From positions 19,628,153-19,692,152 of the forward strand of contig NC_134028.1 of assembly GCF_964204645.1 (NCBI RefSeq): a stretch of DNA of 64,000 nucleotides, in the 5' to 3' direction. This stretch comes from Tubulanus polymorphus (lineage: Eukaryota; Nemertea; Palaeonemertea; Tubulaniformes; Tubulanidae). The stretch's first letter is position 1. Every line of letters starts with the position of its first letter. Below, piece by piece: positions 20,843-33,308 of the stretch. The translations under genes were made by a program, and so were the position numbers. Under the pieces are notes generated by a model, which saw nothing but the letters and a program-made list of their open reading frames with translations, was not told the DNA's origin and made no database searches.

Positions 20843-21031
20843 AGTAATAGGGATAATAGGCTTTCAGGTTAAAGGTTGATGGGGCGAGTGAGTAAAAAAT
20901 GAAAATAACAATAATTTACAGTTGAATTAGGAGTTTGCGCGACTAATTCAACTGTAAATTATTGTTATTTTCATTTTTTTACTCACTCGACCCTTCGACC
21001 TTTGGTATGAAAGCCTATTATCCCTATTACT
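20843..21031. repeat. Fold-back palindrome at the right Polinton tip
   Basis: A ~189-bp near-palindrome with loop GAGTTTGCGCGA, the complement-equivalent of the left loop. Outer and inner ends both carry the AGTAATAGGGATAATAGG tip sequence. Confidence 0.93.
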
Positions 21032-21037
21032 TACAGT
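21032..21037. repeat. Right target-site duplication (TACAGT)
   Basis: Exact repeat of 47-52. Confidence 0.93.
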
Positions 21038-21390
21038 GCCGCCCACATGTGTCATTTAGTCGAGATTAGATAATTTGACGTTACACTATGACATTTTGAC
21101 GGTATACTAAGACATTTTATCGAAGGACAGACGAATAGATGAAAAGCTGATTTTGTTTAGGGAATCGTCGCCCATAGGGACAGCCCGTCAAGAAGCCACA
21201 GCTTCGAATTTAAACTCATCAATTTTTTACCCAGAAGAGCCCTATCGAAACTAACCTGGCATCACGAATAAAGCTAAGGGAGCATCTCAAAGTTTCGATA
21301 GTTACTTCAATTAGATTAACTCGCGGATGCCTCCCGCGAATTCATCACGACTGCCGAACTGTCGATTTATTGCGGTGGGCGCATTTATTT

Positions 21391-21450
21391 TATGCGTGTA
21401 TGCGTGTATGTATGTATGTATGTACGTTCGTACGTATATATATATATACC
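21391..21450. repeat. Microsatellite (TGTA/TGCG and TA)
   Basis: GTATGCGTGTATGTATGTATG followed by GTACGTTCGTACG and (TA)6. It lies in the ~500-bp non-coding gap between two large elements. Confidence 0.85.
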
Positions 21451-21536
21451 TCTCGAGTCGTGGGAGTCGTTCCTAGCCGACCAGAATCCGGTCGTGCCAA
21501 TCACAGCGCTTGTAACAAACGACATTAGGCTTCAGT

Positions 21537-22135
21537 AACGCAGTCTCAAATGTTTTGTGACTTTCTCAAAATGTATCATAAATTTAACTAATTTTTAGTT
21601 CATAAGTCCTCAAATATTCATAAATGAACAGTTAAAAATTGTTGAAACATGTCGACTCTGCTGTAAAATCAACCTATTAACAGTCCGGAATTTGGGATAA
21701 TATTGGGCTTTAGAGAACATAATGCCCCCGAGGTCTTCACATTTACAGAAAAGATTACGTAAGTGATTCACGCGCAGCTCGCGATAGGCGCACAATAGAA
21801 ATCTGAGCCGCGCGTTCTTTGAGTGTCACCAATTAAGAGGACCGCTATTGTGAAAATTGACTGCGGGAGGAATATTCCTCCCAATGTCAATCGATGGAAA
21901 CTTGACCATGGGGTCCGATATTCAAAGAATTGACTTTGGGAGGAATATTCCTCCCAAGGTCAAACGAAGAGAATTTGACCTTCAGGTCTGATATTCAAAG
22001 TATCGACTTCGGGAGGAATGTTCCTCCGAATGTCAAACGAAGGAAACTGGACCTGGTCTGTTATTCGAAATATAGACTTTGGGATGAATGTTCTTCCAAA
22101 CGACTAAACGCTAAAACCTGAACTTTTAGAATGAT
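21537..22135. repeat. Left long inverted repeat with 73-bp palindromic units
   Basis: After ~300 bp of unique sequence, GGGAGGAATATTCCTCCC occurs perfectly at 21865-21882 and 21938-21955, imperfectly at 22011-22028 and degenerately near 22081, a 73-bp period (70 for the last). Each unit also carries GATATTCAAAG and TTTGACCT-like half sites. Confidence 0.85.
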
Positions 22136-22965
22136 AGGTGTATATATTAATTATATTGGTGTAATAATTGTTTTAATAAGTAGTTTACTATAGCGACGAC
22201 ACCAGACATATTTAGGCAATTTTAGTGATAATGTACACTGTATTTGAGGGTCTGCGACGAATGATTTATAGAAAGTTGAATAGCTGTAGTGCAGGTTCTA
22301 ATAATAAGGCTTATATAGTCTTCACATCGCAATCAGTTGTCAGAATGCATCTTCCTTTTTCTTTACTTGATCTTGAGTCTTTGACTAGTTAAATTTTTTC
22401 TTCATTGATTGACGCTGGGAGGTCTAGATCAAATTATACTGTTAATCAAATCAATTATTTTTCAACTGCAAATTCACACTTAATATTGATATTAACAATC
22501 AATATTACTTATTTCATTATATAGCGCACTGCTGCAAATTGTAATCAGTGTGCTTTGCATGAGTATAAAATTAACACAAGCTGAAAGAATCGAAATTTAA
22601 ATACGTGGATGATAAAAATCAAGTTAAAAGGTGTAGGGACGGAGAGATCTGGCGAAAAAAAACAGTAATGGGTGCAAAATGGACCCGTGCCTAATCGCCC
22701 GACCAAAAACGACGGACCAGACCTAAGTCAAATTAAGCGTGTTGATTTAAACTGGTTCTGGAAGTCAGTCACTTCGCTTGGTTTAAGTATGGACTCGTTT
22801 TAGATTCCATGGTTTAAGCATTGTTTAGTTACGAATGAATGGGTTTGAATTTGAATGTCAAATGAATTTGAACATGAAAATCTGCGCGCTCTTTGGTAAG
22901 CCATGCGTAAAATTTAAGTCGGACCTGATTCGAGCCAATTTAGCCCCGACAAATCGTCTCTATAA

Positions 22966-23241
22966 CCGCGATCACACGTGTATTTTTTTAGGCCAGGGCC
23001 AAATTTGGGCCGGACCAACTGTTCACACGGGTGCCAATGGGCCCGAGCCTGTTTGGCCCAGACAAATGACTGCGTTTGAATTGCAACTAGCAACCGTAAA
23101 TGATCCTCTTCGCTTTGTTTGAGCATTGTTTAGTATCGAGTGAATGGTTTACGTGTGAACGCACTCTCTAATTACCAAATTTGGCCCGAGCCTGATCGGT
23201 GCTAATTTGGCCCGGGCCAAATCGTCTCCGTGTGATCGCGG
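22966..23241. mobile_element. MITE with CCGCGATCACACG termini
   Basis: CCGCGATCACACG (22966-22978) is matched by CGTGTGATCGCGG (23229-23241). The interior repeats GGCCNNGGCCAAATTTGG blocks. Sequence just left of it (22930-22965) resembles the same family's inner end, suggesting a second broken copy. Confidence 0.65.
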
Positions 23242-25139
23242 CTTATGTGGGTCATGATTGTTGAGAGAAATCTTTCCCTTTATGTTTGCAAATTAGCAAT
23301 TGTCCTAGTTTTAACTTCTGATTTGTACCCTGTATAGGGTTTATATTTCTGTTTGTACTCTTTCATAGAAATACGACAGATATCAAATGGAATCTTTGAT
23401 TTAAGACACTGTAAACCGGTACACACTAATATGTCCATCCATCCGACCTACGAGCGATCATCTCATTAATGTGATAATTGCTCGTAAATCCGACAGCTAC
23501 GTTTTACAACTAGAAATATATTAGATCAGATTCCTAATAATAAAATCATTACTATTAAGAATATGTTATTGATTATGGATAAATTCAAAAAGAATTGACA
23601 AAATATATTGCTTTGAATGGCCTTTAGATATTGGATAGGGCGATTTTGAATTATTTTTGGGGAATTTTATCGAGAAGCTCAAACTCCCTAAGGCGATGAA
23701 TTCTTTAAGGCAGATCTTTCCCGATTATGATCCCACCATATGAATTGTTCACGAAACTATTATGTATAAACACCTCACAATTAACGTAATGAATCAGTGA
23801 CGTCCTGTTGCACAAGCTATATTACACCATGATAAAAAGCCTATTAAAGTCGAGTTGGATTTCTCGATGTATAAATGCAGGGAGGGTTGGGAGCTTTATG
23901 TTCAATAACATTAGGTTCCAATGTTTGCTCTATGGATTTCAAAATAAAAGAAAAATCTACGTTTAAACGTGATATCTGTTTCATTACTCGTGATATATCG
24001 GGGAATCTCTGCAATAAAATTGGACGATTTCAAAAATATCACAAAATGAGCAAATTGCGATTCTTAGTGATTTTTGCTAACAGTATTGATTCTAGCGTAT
24101 ACGCGGATTTGTGTGATATGTAATAAGTAACATAGCGAATAATCAAAGTATCTACTGTAGCTAGATATGACAATTAAAAATCCCCCAGAATATCTCCTTC
24201 AAAATACCTTCATCCGTTCAAAAAAGATCCCCTGGTAAAGATTTCCTATGTAGAAATCTAAAAAATCTAAACCCTGGGTAAACATACCCTAGGTAAAAAT
24301 CCCCCAAATATTCATACTTGGTGATTGTCAAGAACATGTCAAAGCACGATGTTTCTCGAATTTGCAATGAGACTGAAATATGTTTGAACTTTTAAATGAA
24401 ATCTTTCGTTGCGATAAATTCTTACGGATAAAATAAATTGTAAGAATTAATAAGAGTAATAAACTTTTATTTGTAATATCTTAAGATTCGAACTGGACTA
24501 TTTTTGAATTTCAGCTGTGCGATGCCATGAATTATTAGAAATAACGTACTTTTGATATTAAATATTTTAGATTCAAGCTAGTGTAATATATTTGAAATGC
24601 GCGATGAACCACTTTACTAAGCTGTGCAATAACTACATGTATATGTACTAATTTAGTATCAATGAAACGTTAATTTGTAGTATGTTTTAATTTAAATAGC
24701 ATAGTTTGTATGGGTATATTGATATCCTTACGGTGTTCGACAGTAAAATATGAATAAATTGGATATACGTGTATCAATAATACGAATTAATTGACCTTAA
24801 GATTGTATCTACTTATAATCCCTTCAAAGGGAGGGGATTACCTAATTTGAAGAATTGGGGATTTTTACCGAGGGGATTTTTACTCGCTTACTTAGATGTT
24901 TTGAATTATTGACTTAGTTATTTTATTAAGTTTAAGTTAATCACTAGTAAGTTTATTCATTGACCACTTGCATGATAGTTCTTGATATATTCATTATATG
25001 CAATGAAATGAAATGCAAGTTCATCACATTTCTGAACTCATTAATACCGATTTTAATTGTTTTAAGCCCCATGAAAAATATGTGATGTCATTATATTGAA
25101 AGCTTTATGTTTTATTAACATTGGCAGTAGTTCTCATAA
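23242..25139. other. Element interior, no gene recognised
   Basis: AT-rich. GGTAAAAATCCCC (about 24293) and GGGGATTTTTACC (about 24850) are inverted and may bound a ~580-bp non-autonomous element. A diverged copy of 24515-24665 lies near 26330-26460. Confidence 0.4.
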
Positions 25140-25255
25140 ATTTTCCTTGGCATTTTTTTCCGTGGCCATTTTTTCCTAGACAAATTACCTTGGCCAGTTT
25201 TTCCTTGGCCATTCTTTCCTGGCCATTTTTCCTTGGCCATTTTTCCAACATTCTG
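25140..25255. repeat. Short tandem repeat (TTTTTCCTTGGCCA)n
   Basis: About seven imperfect 12-16-bp units of CCTTGGCCATTTTT. Confidence 0.8.
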
Positions 25256-27654
25256 GGGTTTTTTACAACTAACCCTTAGCAATGCACTGTAATGTACAAT
25301 TTACTTTGTTTTGCTAAATTAACTACTTGTAATCAATTCACTATAGAACTGTGGTCGATCCTAACAAAGAGTCCGGCGTGCTATTCTAAACTTCAGTGGA
25401 CAAAAATCTCTTTCTAAAAATTATATTGCTAAGATATTCTTAGTCTTCATCCTTCAGCATGAACTCTAGGCCTGGAAATATTTCGGATTCATTAAACTGT
25501 ATCATGTGTGTGTAGAACGTTTGGGCGAAGGTATTATCCCCCTGGATCACGCGTAAAACAAACAGAAAACATATTTTCATACATAGGTCATCGCATTATA
25601 GAAATTGAACTGTTGACAAGTTGTATTAAATCTCTATAGATGAAACACTTTTAAGGAAAATACATTACGTTTGTTGTTTCTATATAACTACTATCGACTT
25701 GCGCCTCGGGCTCAGTCAACTCGCCATCTTCATGATTGAAATATTTGATTAGGCAATCCTATCAAAAGTGGCGTAAATTCATACAAGCGAATAATTTGTT
25801 GTTTCCAAAGGTTTTTGTTACCGGCTCGTCTACACGGTAATGGTCGAAATTCCCCGGTAAAAATCCCCTTAGAAGACCCATTAAAGAGCTTATGATTTGC
25901 TGCCGCTGGTATGTTTTCGTTTGTATTGCAAAATTAAGTCCAAAATAACTGGAATCGTTTTAAAGGATTTCTGTGAAAATTTTCAATTTTTCCCCACACG
26001 TCAACAAGTGCCTTTCAAATCAAGATCGATTCCTCATGCGTAAAAACGATTGAAGCAATTTTTGCAGTTTTATTTATTTATGGTTTGATACGTCAAGATT
26101 TCAGTTAAAAGGGCAACATCATCGTTTATGTTAGCGAAGCTTGGTATACAAGCAAACTGACAATAACAAGCCACTGAATTTTATCGGTTTAGGCTTTGTA
26201 TAGCTCATTATCTATAGAAAGTCAGTGATTAAGTCCTAAGTAAATATTGCTCAATTAAAGAGAATTCATTGTACAAGCGATGACAGGCCTATGAGGCACC
26301 CGTAAATCAAAAATGTATTTCACGGATTTTGCTGTGCGATGCGATAAATTATTGAAACTTTTTATTTGAAATATCTTTGAAATACTGTTTGAAATTTGAA
26401 ATATTATTTTACCAGTGCGATAACTTTTAGTATTAGTTTAGTATTAATGAAGTATTTCAATCTTTGGATAAACGTTGGAAAAATGGCAGGGGGAAAATTG
26501 CCGCTAAATAAACATTAGAATTTGCAAGTTTTGTAGTAACTTTGAATTGTTAAATTTTACTGGACATTGGTGTATGCTGAATATCACGAACAACGAAACA
26601 TATATCTCATAAAAACGTTGATTTTCTTTTTCAACTTTCATCATATCAATAACAATCAATCGATTTTTAAGTCGATTTAATTACCAGGATAGCGACTATA
26701 TGCGTTTGTGCTTTTAATCAACTAGTTTCCGAATCCGTGGTATGTCGATCAAATAATAATTTCTAAGTCGAGAAAAAGTAAGATGCATTCTATCAACTAA
26801 TTTCAATGTAAAGACTATAATGCTTCCTATATGAATCAATACTAAATCATTCATACCGCAGGCCACTTAATCTTAAGCTTGATTGTGAGAGGTGTTTAAA
26901 CATAATGGTCACATCAGTAATTAAATGGTTGTGTCACAAAGGGAGAAATCTGCCTTAGACTTAACATCCCGATATCTGGAGTTCTGGGCTTAGTAACGCA
27001 TGTTTAGAATGAATTTTATCCGATATTTTTGTAACATAATGTTTTCTCTCTGCAAATTCCTGACGTTTTCTGGGAGCTAACGTTCAGTGGCTAGTAGGCT
27101 GGATTGTATTTTCCCTTATTTCATAGATCTCCATGCATATAAACTTGAACTGAACTGAATGGGAACTGAGTTCGGTTAGGAGTAAAAACCTCCTTATCAA
27201 CTCCTATTTCTGAATTGTATATAAAGGAGTGAAGAAAGAAACAAACCCTCACACCGAATACACTTTTACGTATAAATGAGAATAATGCTCACTATGACGA
27301 TGGCTAATTTGCTACCGTAAATGAAAGAAATACGACTCGAATAATTTTTTTTTATCATGCGTGACACGCGAATCTCCTATTAACACTAGTGATGAGAGAA
27401 GAATCCACACGAATGAAATGTATCAGCTTCATAACGATCTTTAATCCTTGAATGACCATTCTTAATTAACACAAAACACTTAATATAAATGATTTGTATC
27501 GATTACTATAGAATTTCCATTTAAAGAATGCATTTATCAAATTACGTACATTGACTCTGAAAATGAACCTTTAAACCCGTAAATTAGCTAAACTCGTGCC
27601 GTATTAAGCTATTTAGATTTATCGCAGTCTAGTGAAAATTTGTAAGCAGTCCTA
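25256..27654. other. Element interior, no gene recognised
   Basis: Short frames only. No domain or splice-bounded exon seen. Confidence 0.4.
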
Positions 27655-28431
27655 ATAAAGTTAAGTTTATTTACTCCACAATTATACAATTGCACAGAGC
27701 ACAAAATTAATTTACAATAGACATTGCAACATTTAACATTAGAAATGTATTAAACATTTGCGTATATACAACGCCAATTTTTTAAGAGTTTGGCAATTTG
27801 AGTTAAACAAATCATACAACTTTACGTTATTGGGGAATCTCCAATAACGCTCCGGGATATATCTAGCTCTGGATTCCTGGAAGTACGGGCAGACGAGTAA
27901 AAAGTGATATTCATCCCCCACCGCCACTAAATCACACTTTTGGCATAGCCTATTGGCACGGGCAATTCCACGCCACCGCCCAACTTCCACCGGTAGCCTG
28001 TGAGCTGAGCATCTAAATCTACATAAAGTTAACCGGTCCCTAGGGGTTAATTCAGTTAGATACTTTTCCATTTCGAAACGGCATTTGATTGTTAGATACG
28101 TAACAGCCATAGTGGAATCAGTAAGTTTTGCATGCCAGACTTGCATAAACTGATCCTGCAATCTCTGTTTAAGAATCAGACTCAAGTAATTCACGTTTGG
28201 AATAATTTGATTTTCCCAAATATATCCGAGCCCATTTCGGAGCAAAATGTTCTTCACAGAATCCATCCAAGAGTTAGCTTGACCATCAATATAGCTATTA
28301 TAAACACAACTGTAAACCTTTGACGATAATTTATCATCAGTTATTAATTTTGCCCAAAAATTTAAAATTCTAAGCTGTACGTAAACTTCGAGAGGAAAAC
28401 ATATAAACATATATATTCCCTGTATAATCAA
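27655..28431 (-). pseudogene. 3' end of a non-LTR retrotransposon (reverse transcriptase C-terminus)
   Basis: A 230-codon minus-strand frame covers the region after the RT palm: a helical segment (KQRLQDQFMQVWHAKL), FRCSAHRLPVEVGRWRGI, then a zinc-knuckle-like LCQKCD..GDEYHFLLVCPYF and a C-terminal ARYIPERYW region. This pattern is typical of the C-terminal domain of animal LINE ORF2. No upstream RT motifs are present, so it is 5'-truncated, as usual for target-primed insertion. The likely 3' tail on the minus strand lies near 27655 (ATAAACTTAACTTTATTAGG). Confidence 0.8.
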
Positions 28432-28727
28432 AACTTAATTTCTATGTTATGCACGTGTTTTAATTACGATTTCCCCTCTACATGTTTATCGAGAAGGGCC
28501 TGATTACAATCTGATTACAGTTGATTGTCAACAAAGTTATAGCAATTTACTGTTAGACAAAGAAAATAAAAAATCTATTTAGTTTTCTAAAATTGTATGT
28601 AGGCCTATGTCTCATACCGTCTCATTACCTCGAACACTGTGTATCGTATCACTCGAAATTCATAAATCTACCGGCTTTATGGCTTTAAAAAAACTAATTA
28701 CACCCAAAACACCTATCTTTCTAAAAT

Positions 28728-29405
28728 TTCAGGTTACAGCATTTAGTGGTGGGAGGAAAAATTCCTCCCTAAGTCAATATACTTTGAATCTAAGACTCGG
28801 GTTCGTTTTCCTTCAATGGACAAATGACAATATTTCGAATATCAGACCAGGTCCATTTTCCTTCGTTTGACCATGGACGTATAAACTAGATTATACGTCC
28901 ATGGTTTGACATAGGGAGGAACAATCCTCCCGACGTCGATACTTTGAATATCAGACCTGAAGGTCAAATTCTCTTCGTTTGACCTTGGGAGGAATATTCC
29001 TCCCAAAGTCAATTCTTTGAATATCGGACCCCATGGTCAAGTTTCCATCGATTGACATTGGGAGGAATATTCCTCCCGCAGTCAATTTTCACAATAGCGG
29101 TCCTCTTAATTGGTGACACTCAAAGAACGCGCGGCTCAGATTTCTATTGTGCGCCTATCGCGAGCTGCGCGTGAATCACTTACGTAATCTTTTCTGTAAA
29201 TGTGAAGACCTCGGGGGCATTATGTTCTCTAAAGCCCGATATTATCCCAAATTCCGGACTGTTAATAGGTTGATTTTACGGCAGAGTCGACATGTTTCAA
29301 CAATTTTTAACTGTTCATTTATGAATATTTGAGGACTTATGAACTAAAAATTAGTTAAATTTTTGATACATTTTGAGAAAGTCACAAAACATTTGAGACT
29401 GCGTT
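28728..29405. repeat. Right long inverted repeat with palindromic units
   Basis: Perfect GGGAGGAATATTCCTCCC at 28987-29004 and 29060-29077 (73 bp apart), plus degenerate units near 28751 and 28914. It is the inverted mirror of 21537-22135, longer by roughly one unit and a hairpin. Confidence 0.85.
28871..28904. repeat. Hairpin present only in the right inverted repeat
   Basis: CCATGGACGTATAA, loop ACTAGA, then the exact complement. The left arm has no counterpart at this position. Confidence 0.85.
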
Positions 29406-29794
29406 CAGTTGGTTTTCCCGTTAAATGGACCCAATCAGCGAACGTTTTACCGAACAAGGAAGTATTTCGCAAATCGATATATGACGTCATGCGCAACAGC
29501 GTCAGTAATGAAATCACGCTTCCTGAGGCCAGGGGGCTGGTGGAAGCGAGGATGCCTGGGCACGACGGATAGCTGCTGCTGCATCTCAACCTGCTATCTT
29601 TCTGCGAATAACCTCTGTGGCACAGAAATTTCCGTAAATCATATACTTCGATTAAAATTCGACCGCCGACCACACAACTATATCTGTACTTCGATTTCCG
29701 ATTTCTAAGTAAAACCCTGTGTTTCGTTCCCAGCAGGTGGGGTTGGTTTGTTAGGGACACCAACACGGATCAAACCAAATCTACCGATCAAATA

Positions 29795-29882
29795 AGGGAG
29801 CATATCAAAATTGCGATAGTTATTATGGAATAAGACAGTTATTCTAATTGCCGCAACTATTTGAAATTTTGAGATGTTCCCT
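29795..29882. mobile_element. 88-bp MITE-like inverted repeat
   Basis: AGGGAGCATATCAAAATTGC is mirrored by TTTGAAATTTTGAGATGTTCCCT at the right end. A related half copy occurs at about 21281-21310 (GGGAGCATCTCAAAGTTTCG). Confidence 0.6.
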
Positions 29883-30970
29883 AAATGACAGGGAAAATCC
29901 CTATATTAGATGAAAAATAACCACTGTGCCTGGTATTGGGTGGCAGTTTGGGGATATGAACGGATGCCCAAGTTCATGCTGTTACCAGACTTCCTATTTA
30001 CGTAGATGCTTTCGTCACAAATAATGTATAGAATAGAGGATAGGTGAAAGTGACGTATCTATCTACGCAGGGAAACTCCATATAGCGCGGCCTTGAGCTA
30101 TGGCTAAATCCAAGTATTATATCTAGTACTCGTAACGTGTGACGAGTGTAGGTACGTGGAAATGTCATACACAGTTCGGTGGCATGTTGTGAAGAGTAAC
30201 TACGTCACAAATTTTGATGCCAGGCTATATAGAAGTGAGGACACGTCAGTTAAAACGTGAGGACTCGTCAGTTAAAACGATACGAAAAGGGATGGTTTTT
30301 AGTTTTTGGAGAGAGAGTAGTTTCAGTCTAGTTTTGGGAGACAGTGAGTAGTGAAGAAAGGGAGATTTTGTGAAGATTAAAACGATGGACTCATAGATGT
30401 AATGTGTTCTACACTAGTAATTTTCTCCGAGAGGATTTATACCAAAAGTAACGAAACCAGGGAGCTTATGCACCCAAGATGAATAAACACGAATAAACAA
30501 CCAAACGAACACTGTTGGAGAACATTGGTCCATCCTTAACCTTCTCTCAGCCAAACGATCGGTGGTTGGTGAGTGTTGCGTAAATGTGAGATACATGTAC
30601 ATTTCAGTTATTGTTATTTTCCTGACAGTCATTTACACCCATTCAACGTAGAATTTGTTGAATAAATGTTGCGTTGCTCAGAAACCCTGTATGTATTTGT
30701 GTTTTGTATCAACACAGTGAAGCTAGAAAACGTTTCTTTTAGAAATGTGTTGTACAAATAAAAAGTACGGACGACATTTTTGCAGCAGAAAGCCTGTGTA
30801 GTTTTATTCACTTTGTATAAATCCAGTTAGATACTACGTATAAAGCATTATTTCAGAGGACCCAAAGCGTGGCTATAAATGAGACACACGGGTCAAGATT
30901 AGTTTATGTTTTAAAAGAAATAGTTTCCGAGCCCTCCGTGTATATCTAGGATGATAGATTATCAAAGTCA
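29883..30970. other. No gene recognised
   Basis: Contains a short direct repeat (GTGAGGACACGTCAGTTAAAAC, about 30233-30280). On the minus strand this would be the 3' UTR if the candidate terminal exon at 30971-31057 is real. Confidence 0.35.
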
Positions 30971-31057
30971 TTATGTCATTCCATTAGAGTTATAGATTTC
31001 TACACAGTCTTCAGGCACGGGTGTATTGTAAGGTATCGTATTGTAGCAGTTTTTATT
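30971..31057 (-). CDS. Candidate terminal coding exon, possibly of the kringle gene
   Basis: A pyrimidine-rich acceptor (TTCTTTGTTACAG) precedes an 87-bp frame reading NKNCYNTIPYNTPVPEDCVE and ending at TAA 30971-30973. It would be the last exon of a minus-strand gene, and the nearest upstream exons are the kringles. The kringle donors are phase 1 whereas this frame is phase 0, so at least one other exon must intervene. Low confidence without transcript data. Confidence 0.3.
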   Translation of the reverse strand, partial: NKNCYNTIPYNTPVPEDCVEIYNSNGMT

Positions 31058-33308
31058 CTGTAACAAAGAAAAAAACACATTCAATAAATATGTCAAACAC
31101 CTTTTGTTACCAAACGTATGTCAGAGTGTATTACACCTACTGATGATGCATAGTTACATAAAATCCATAACTGGATTCGTTTATGTTCTACGGTACCCCA
31201 TTCTTATTATATACTAGTTTTGTCTATTCTTGTTTCTGGCGCTTATGCTAATGTATTGCGAGTTTATATGCTTCGTTACTTCTTCTTCTCTATTGGTCAT
31301 TCCTGATGATGGCTGTAGTTAGTCAACAGCCGTTGTGGTTTCGTTTCAATAAATGTTATCGTATATAATTCTACTGTAGGAGTTATCTATACGTGAGATA
31401 AAGATTTTCCCAGTGGTTTTCGTCGCAGGTAAAATAAATTGCCCATGGGCAAAGTGTGGTTTACCTTGAAAGCTAGAGGTTGTTTGGAGTAAGGGCATTG
31501 CTTGAAAGATCTTTTTAATACGTGACTTCAAAGTTCCACAAGTTTATATTGTATTTTATCTTTCTAAAAGAATTATTTTGTAGTCAAATTATACCAAAGA
31601 TATACATTTGGTTACGGTCCACGTCCAAAAGTTTGTAGGGTACAGGTAGGCGTAGCAGGGAAATTATTTTATATTTTCAAAAAATATTATATTATATTTC
31701 ACAATATGAAAAAATATTCAAATAAGGCCATCCCAAAATAATTGTCTGTTTGCCGTAACACCGACTCAACTTTTCAGGATGAGTCGGTAGGTAAGGAAAC
31801 ATTTTTTGCTAAATTTTTGGGCAAAAAAAAACCAAATTTATCACCTTTTTACATGGAAACAATATCGCAAAAATCATCTACGTTGTGCACGGGAAATTTG
31901 TCTAATAGCGTAGATTTCGAGAATGATTCTAAAATTATAACTTCGTCCAGAGCGTCATCTCTGTGTTAAAAATGAAACAGTACATCGAATATGTGCGCGG
32001 TTTTACGTTACCAGCTTTGATATAGTCACTATGAGAATGAATGGCAGCTTATTGGAACACTGCCAGTTTCCTGGAAAACTTGAATTAGGCCACATTGACA
32101 AGGCATGTTTTCACACGATATAATACGTAGCTCATACGTAGGCAGTGGGTCGGTCGGCCGTTTTTATCAAAAATAAAATTTATTTCAATGAATCCCAGAA
32201 AAAAAGTTTTCACTCGGTACCTTTGAAGTCGGGTCGGTCGGGTAAACAGACCATTAATATGGGATGGCCTAAAATTCATATGATGTCACATATCAGAGGG
32301 TGGCTGAATATTGGGTCATGGAAACCTCTTCCAATGTTGGCCGCGGAAGTTAAAATACCGGTACAGAAGAAATCGGTTATTAGATCGTTTTAAATCCTGG
32401 AATTTACGACTACAATATTCAGACCTCGACCTATACTTTTAGTTTGCTGCTTAATATTTTCAGGTCACAGGAAATTACAATTTATTACAAATTCTATCAA
32501 ACAGAAAACACAGCGCTCATCTTCTGCTACGATTATTCAGGCTATTTTCATGTCAAACGCGCACGCGTTACAGCATCACCTTGAGTAGTGTACTGTACGA
32601 GCTTGTGTGTGTGTCGTGTAGCACTCTGCGCCTGTCCCAAAGATATCTCTATATGCGCACAAATCGACATACAGAAACTTCCATTGTCATATGAATCACT
32701 TATCGTGTAAAATGATGAAATGTGGATGTTGTTGTAGGTGCAGTAAGGTTGTGGTAGGCGTAATAGGTTCTACTGTCTTACTTTCAGGTGTCGTTATTGG
32801 TTGGCAACTTGCTTTAGAATAATAATGTGCGTATGAAAGTAAAAACCACAACAGTTGTCAGTTGTCCGAAAGTGAGTTGAACTCAACCAGTGGACAATTG
32901 ATGTAGTGAAAATAAAACCGTATCGTAACCATGGTATTCTCGGAAGCCAGATGCAAAAAGTTGGTGAGCTGAAAATGTAGATCACTACAATGTATACAAT
33001 TTCAGTTGTCACTCTGGCATTCATTCACTAGTTAATTTCAACCAACTTCATAGCAACTGGCCTCTGGTTACCTTCCTTGAGCTATACATTATTCCGACAT
33101 TTAACTACATCCTAATAGTCATCTTCAGAAATGCTGAACACTTCCTAATGACGATCATATGATACGGTAAAACGTCGAATAAATTGTTACTCAAGAAAAC
33201 TGTTCGATTTATTTCTCTTTACTGTATCGTTGGATCATCACCATGTTATGGCCCCTAACGGTTGACTTTACTTAACTTTCTAATTACTGACCTCATGGCC
33301 GCATTTAC
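31058..33308. other. Intronic or intergenic, including one diverged kringle-unit intron repeat
   Basis: 32800-33060 resembles the intron unit repeated between kringle exons (AAAACCACAACAG, GGACAATTGATGTAGTG, GGCATTCATTC). No exon recognised. Confidence 0.4.

Larger units (their letters stand above)
53..21031. mobile_element. Maverick/Polinton-type virus-like transposon, 20,979 bp, degenerate
   Basis: The element is delimited by matching tips (AGTAATAGGGATAATAGG and its complement), ~665-bp terminal inverted repeats and a 6-bp TACAGT duplication. It carries the diagnostic Polinton genes: protein-primed family B DNA polymerase, chromodomain integrase, A32-type packaging ATPase, and double-jelly-roll and penton-like capsid proteins. 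Plus-strand genes (HNH, membrane protein, integrase, ATPase) occupy the left 4.3 kb and converge with a long minus-strand block. It is much more AT-rich than the flanks. Several core genes contain stops or frameshifts and a foreign ~4.8-kb element sits at about 9060-13903, so this copy is not autonomous. No adenovirus-like cysteine protease gene was recognised. Confidence 0.95.
20365..21031. repeat. Right terminal inverted repeat of the Polinton (~667 bp)
   Basis: Complement of 53-715. It includes the polymerase start and first 80 codons, so TIR copies of this coding segment can be homogenised by conversion. Confidence 0.9.
21537..29405. mobile_element. Unclassified 7.87-kb element with long inverted repeats and palindromic subterminal arrays
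   Basis: AACGCAGTCTCAAATG at 21537 is mirrored at 29390-29405, and the inverted similarity continues inward for ~600 bp on the left and ~680 bp on the right. CAGT directly flanks both outer ends (21533-21536 and 29406-29409), a candidate 4-bp target duplication. No transposase was recognised; the interior holds a minus-strand LINE 3' end, MITEs and short repeats. The architecture suggests a non-autonomous DNA transposon or fold-back element. An assembly or conversion-derived inverted duplication is the alternative. Confidence 0.65.

Noticed and set aside
29344-29766. 140-codon minus-strand frame near the right end of the 7.87-kb element
   Set aside because: It crosses the element boundary, has no recognisable domain and overlaps open frames in the other strand.
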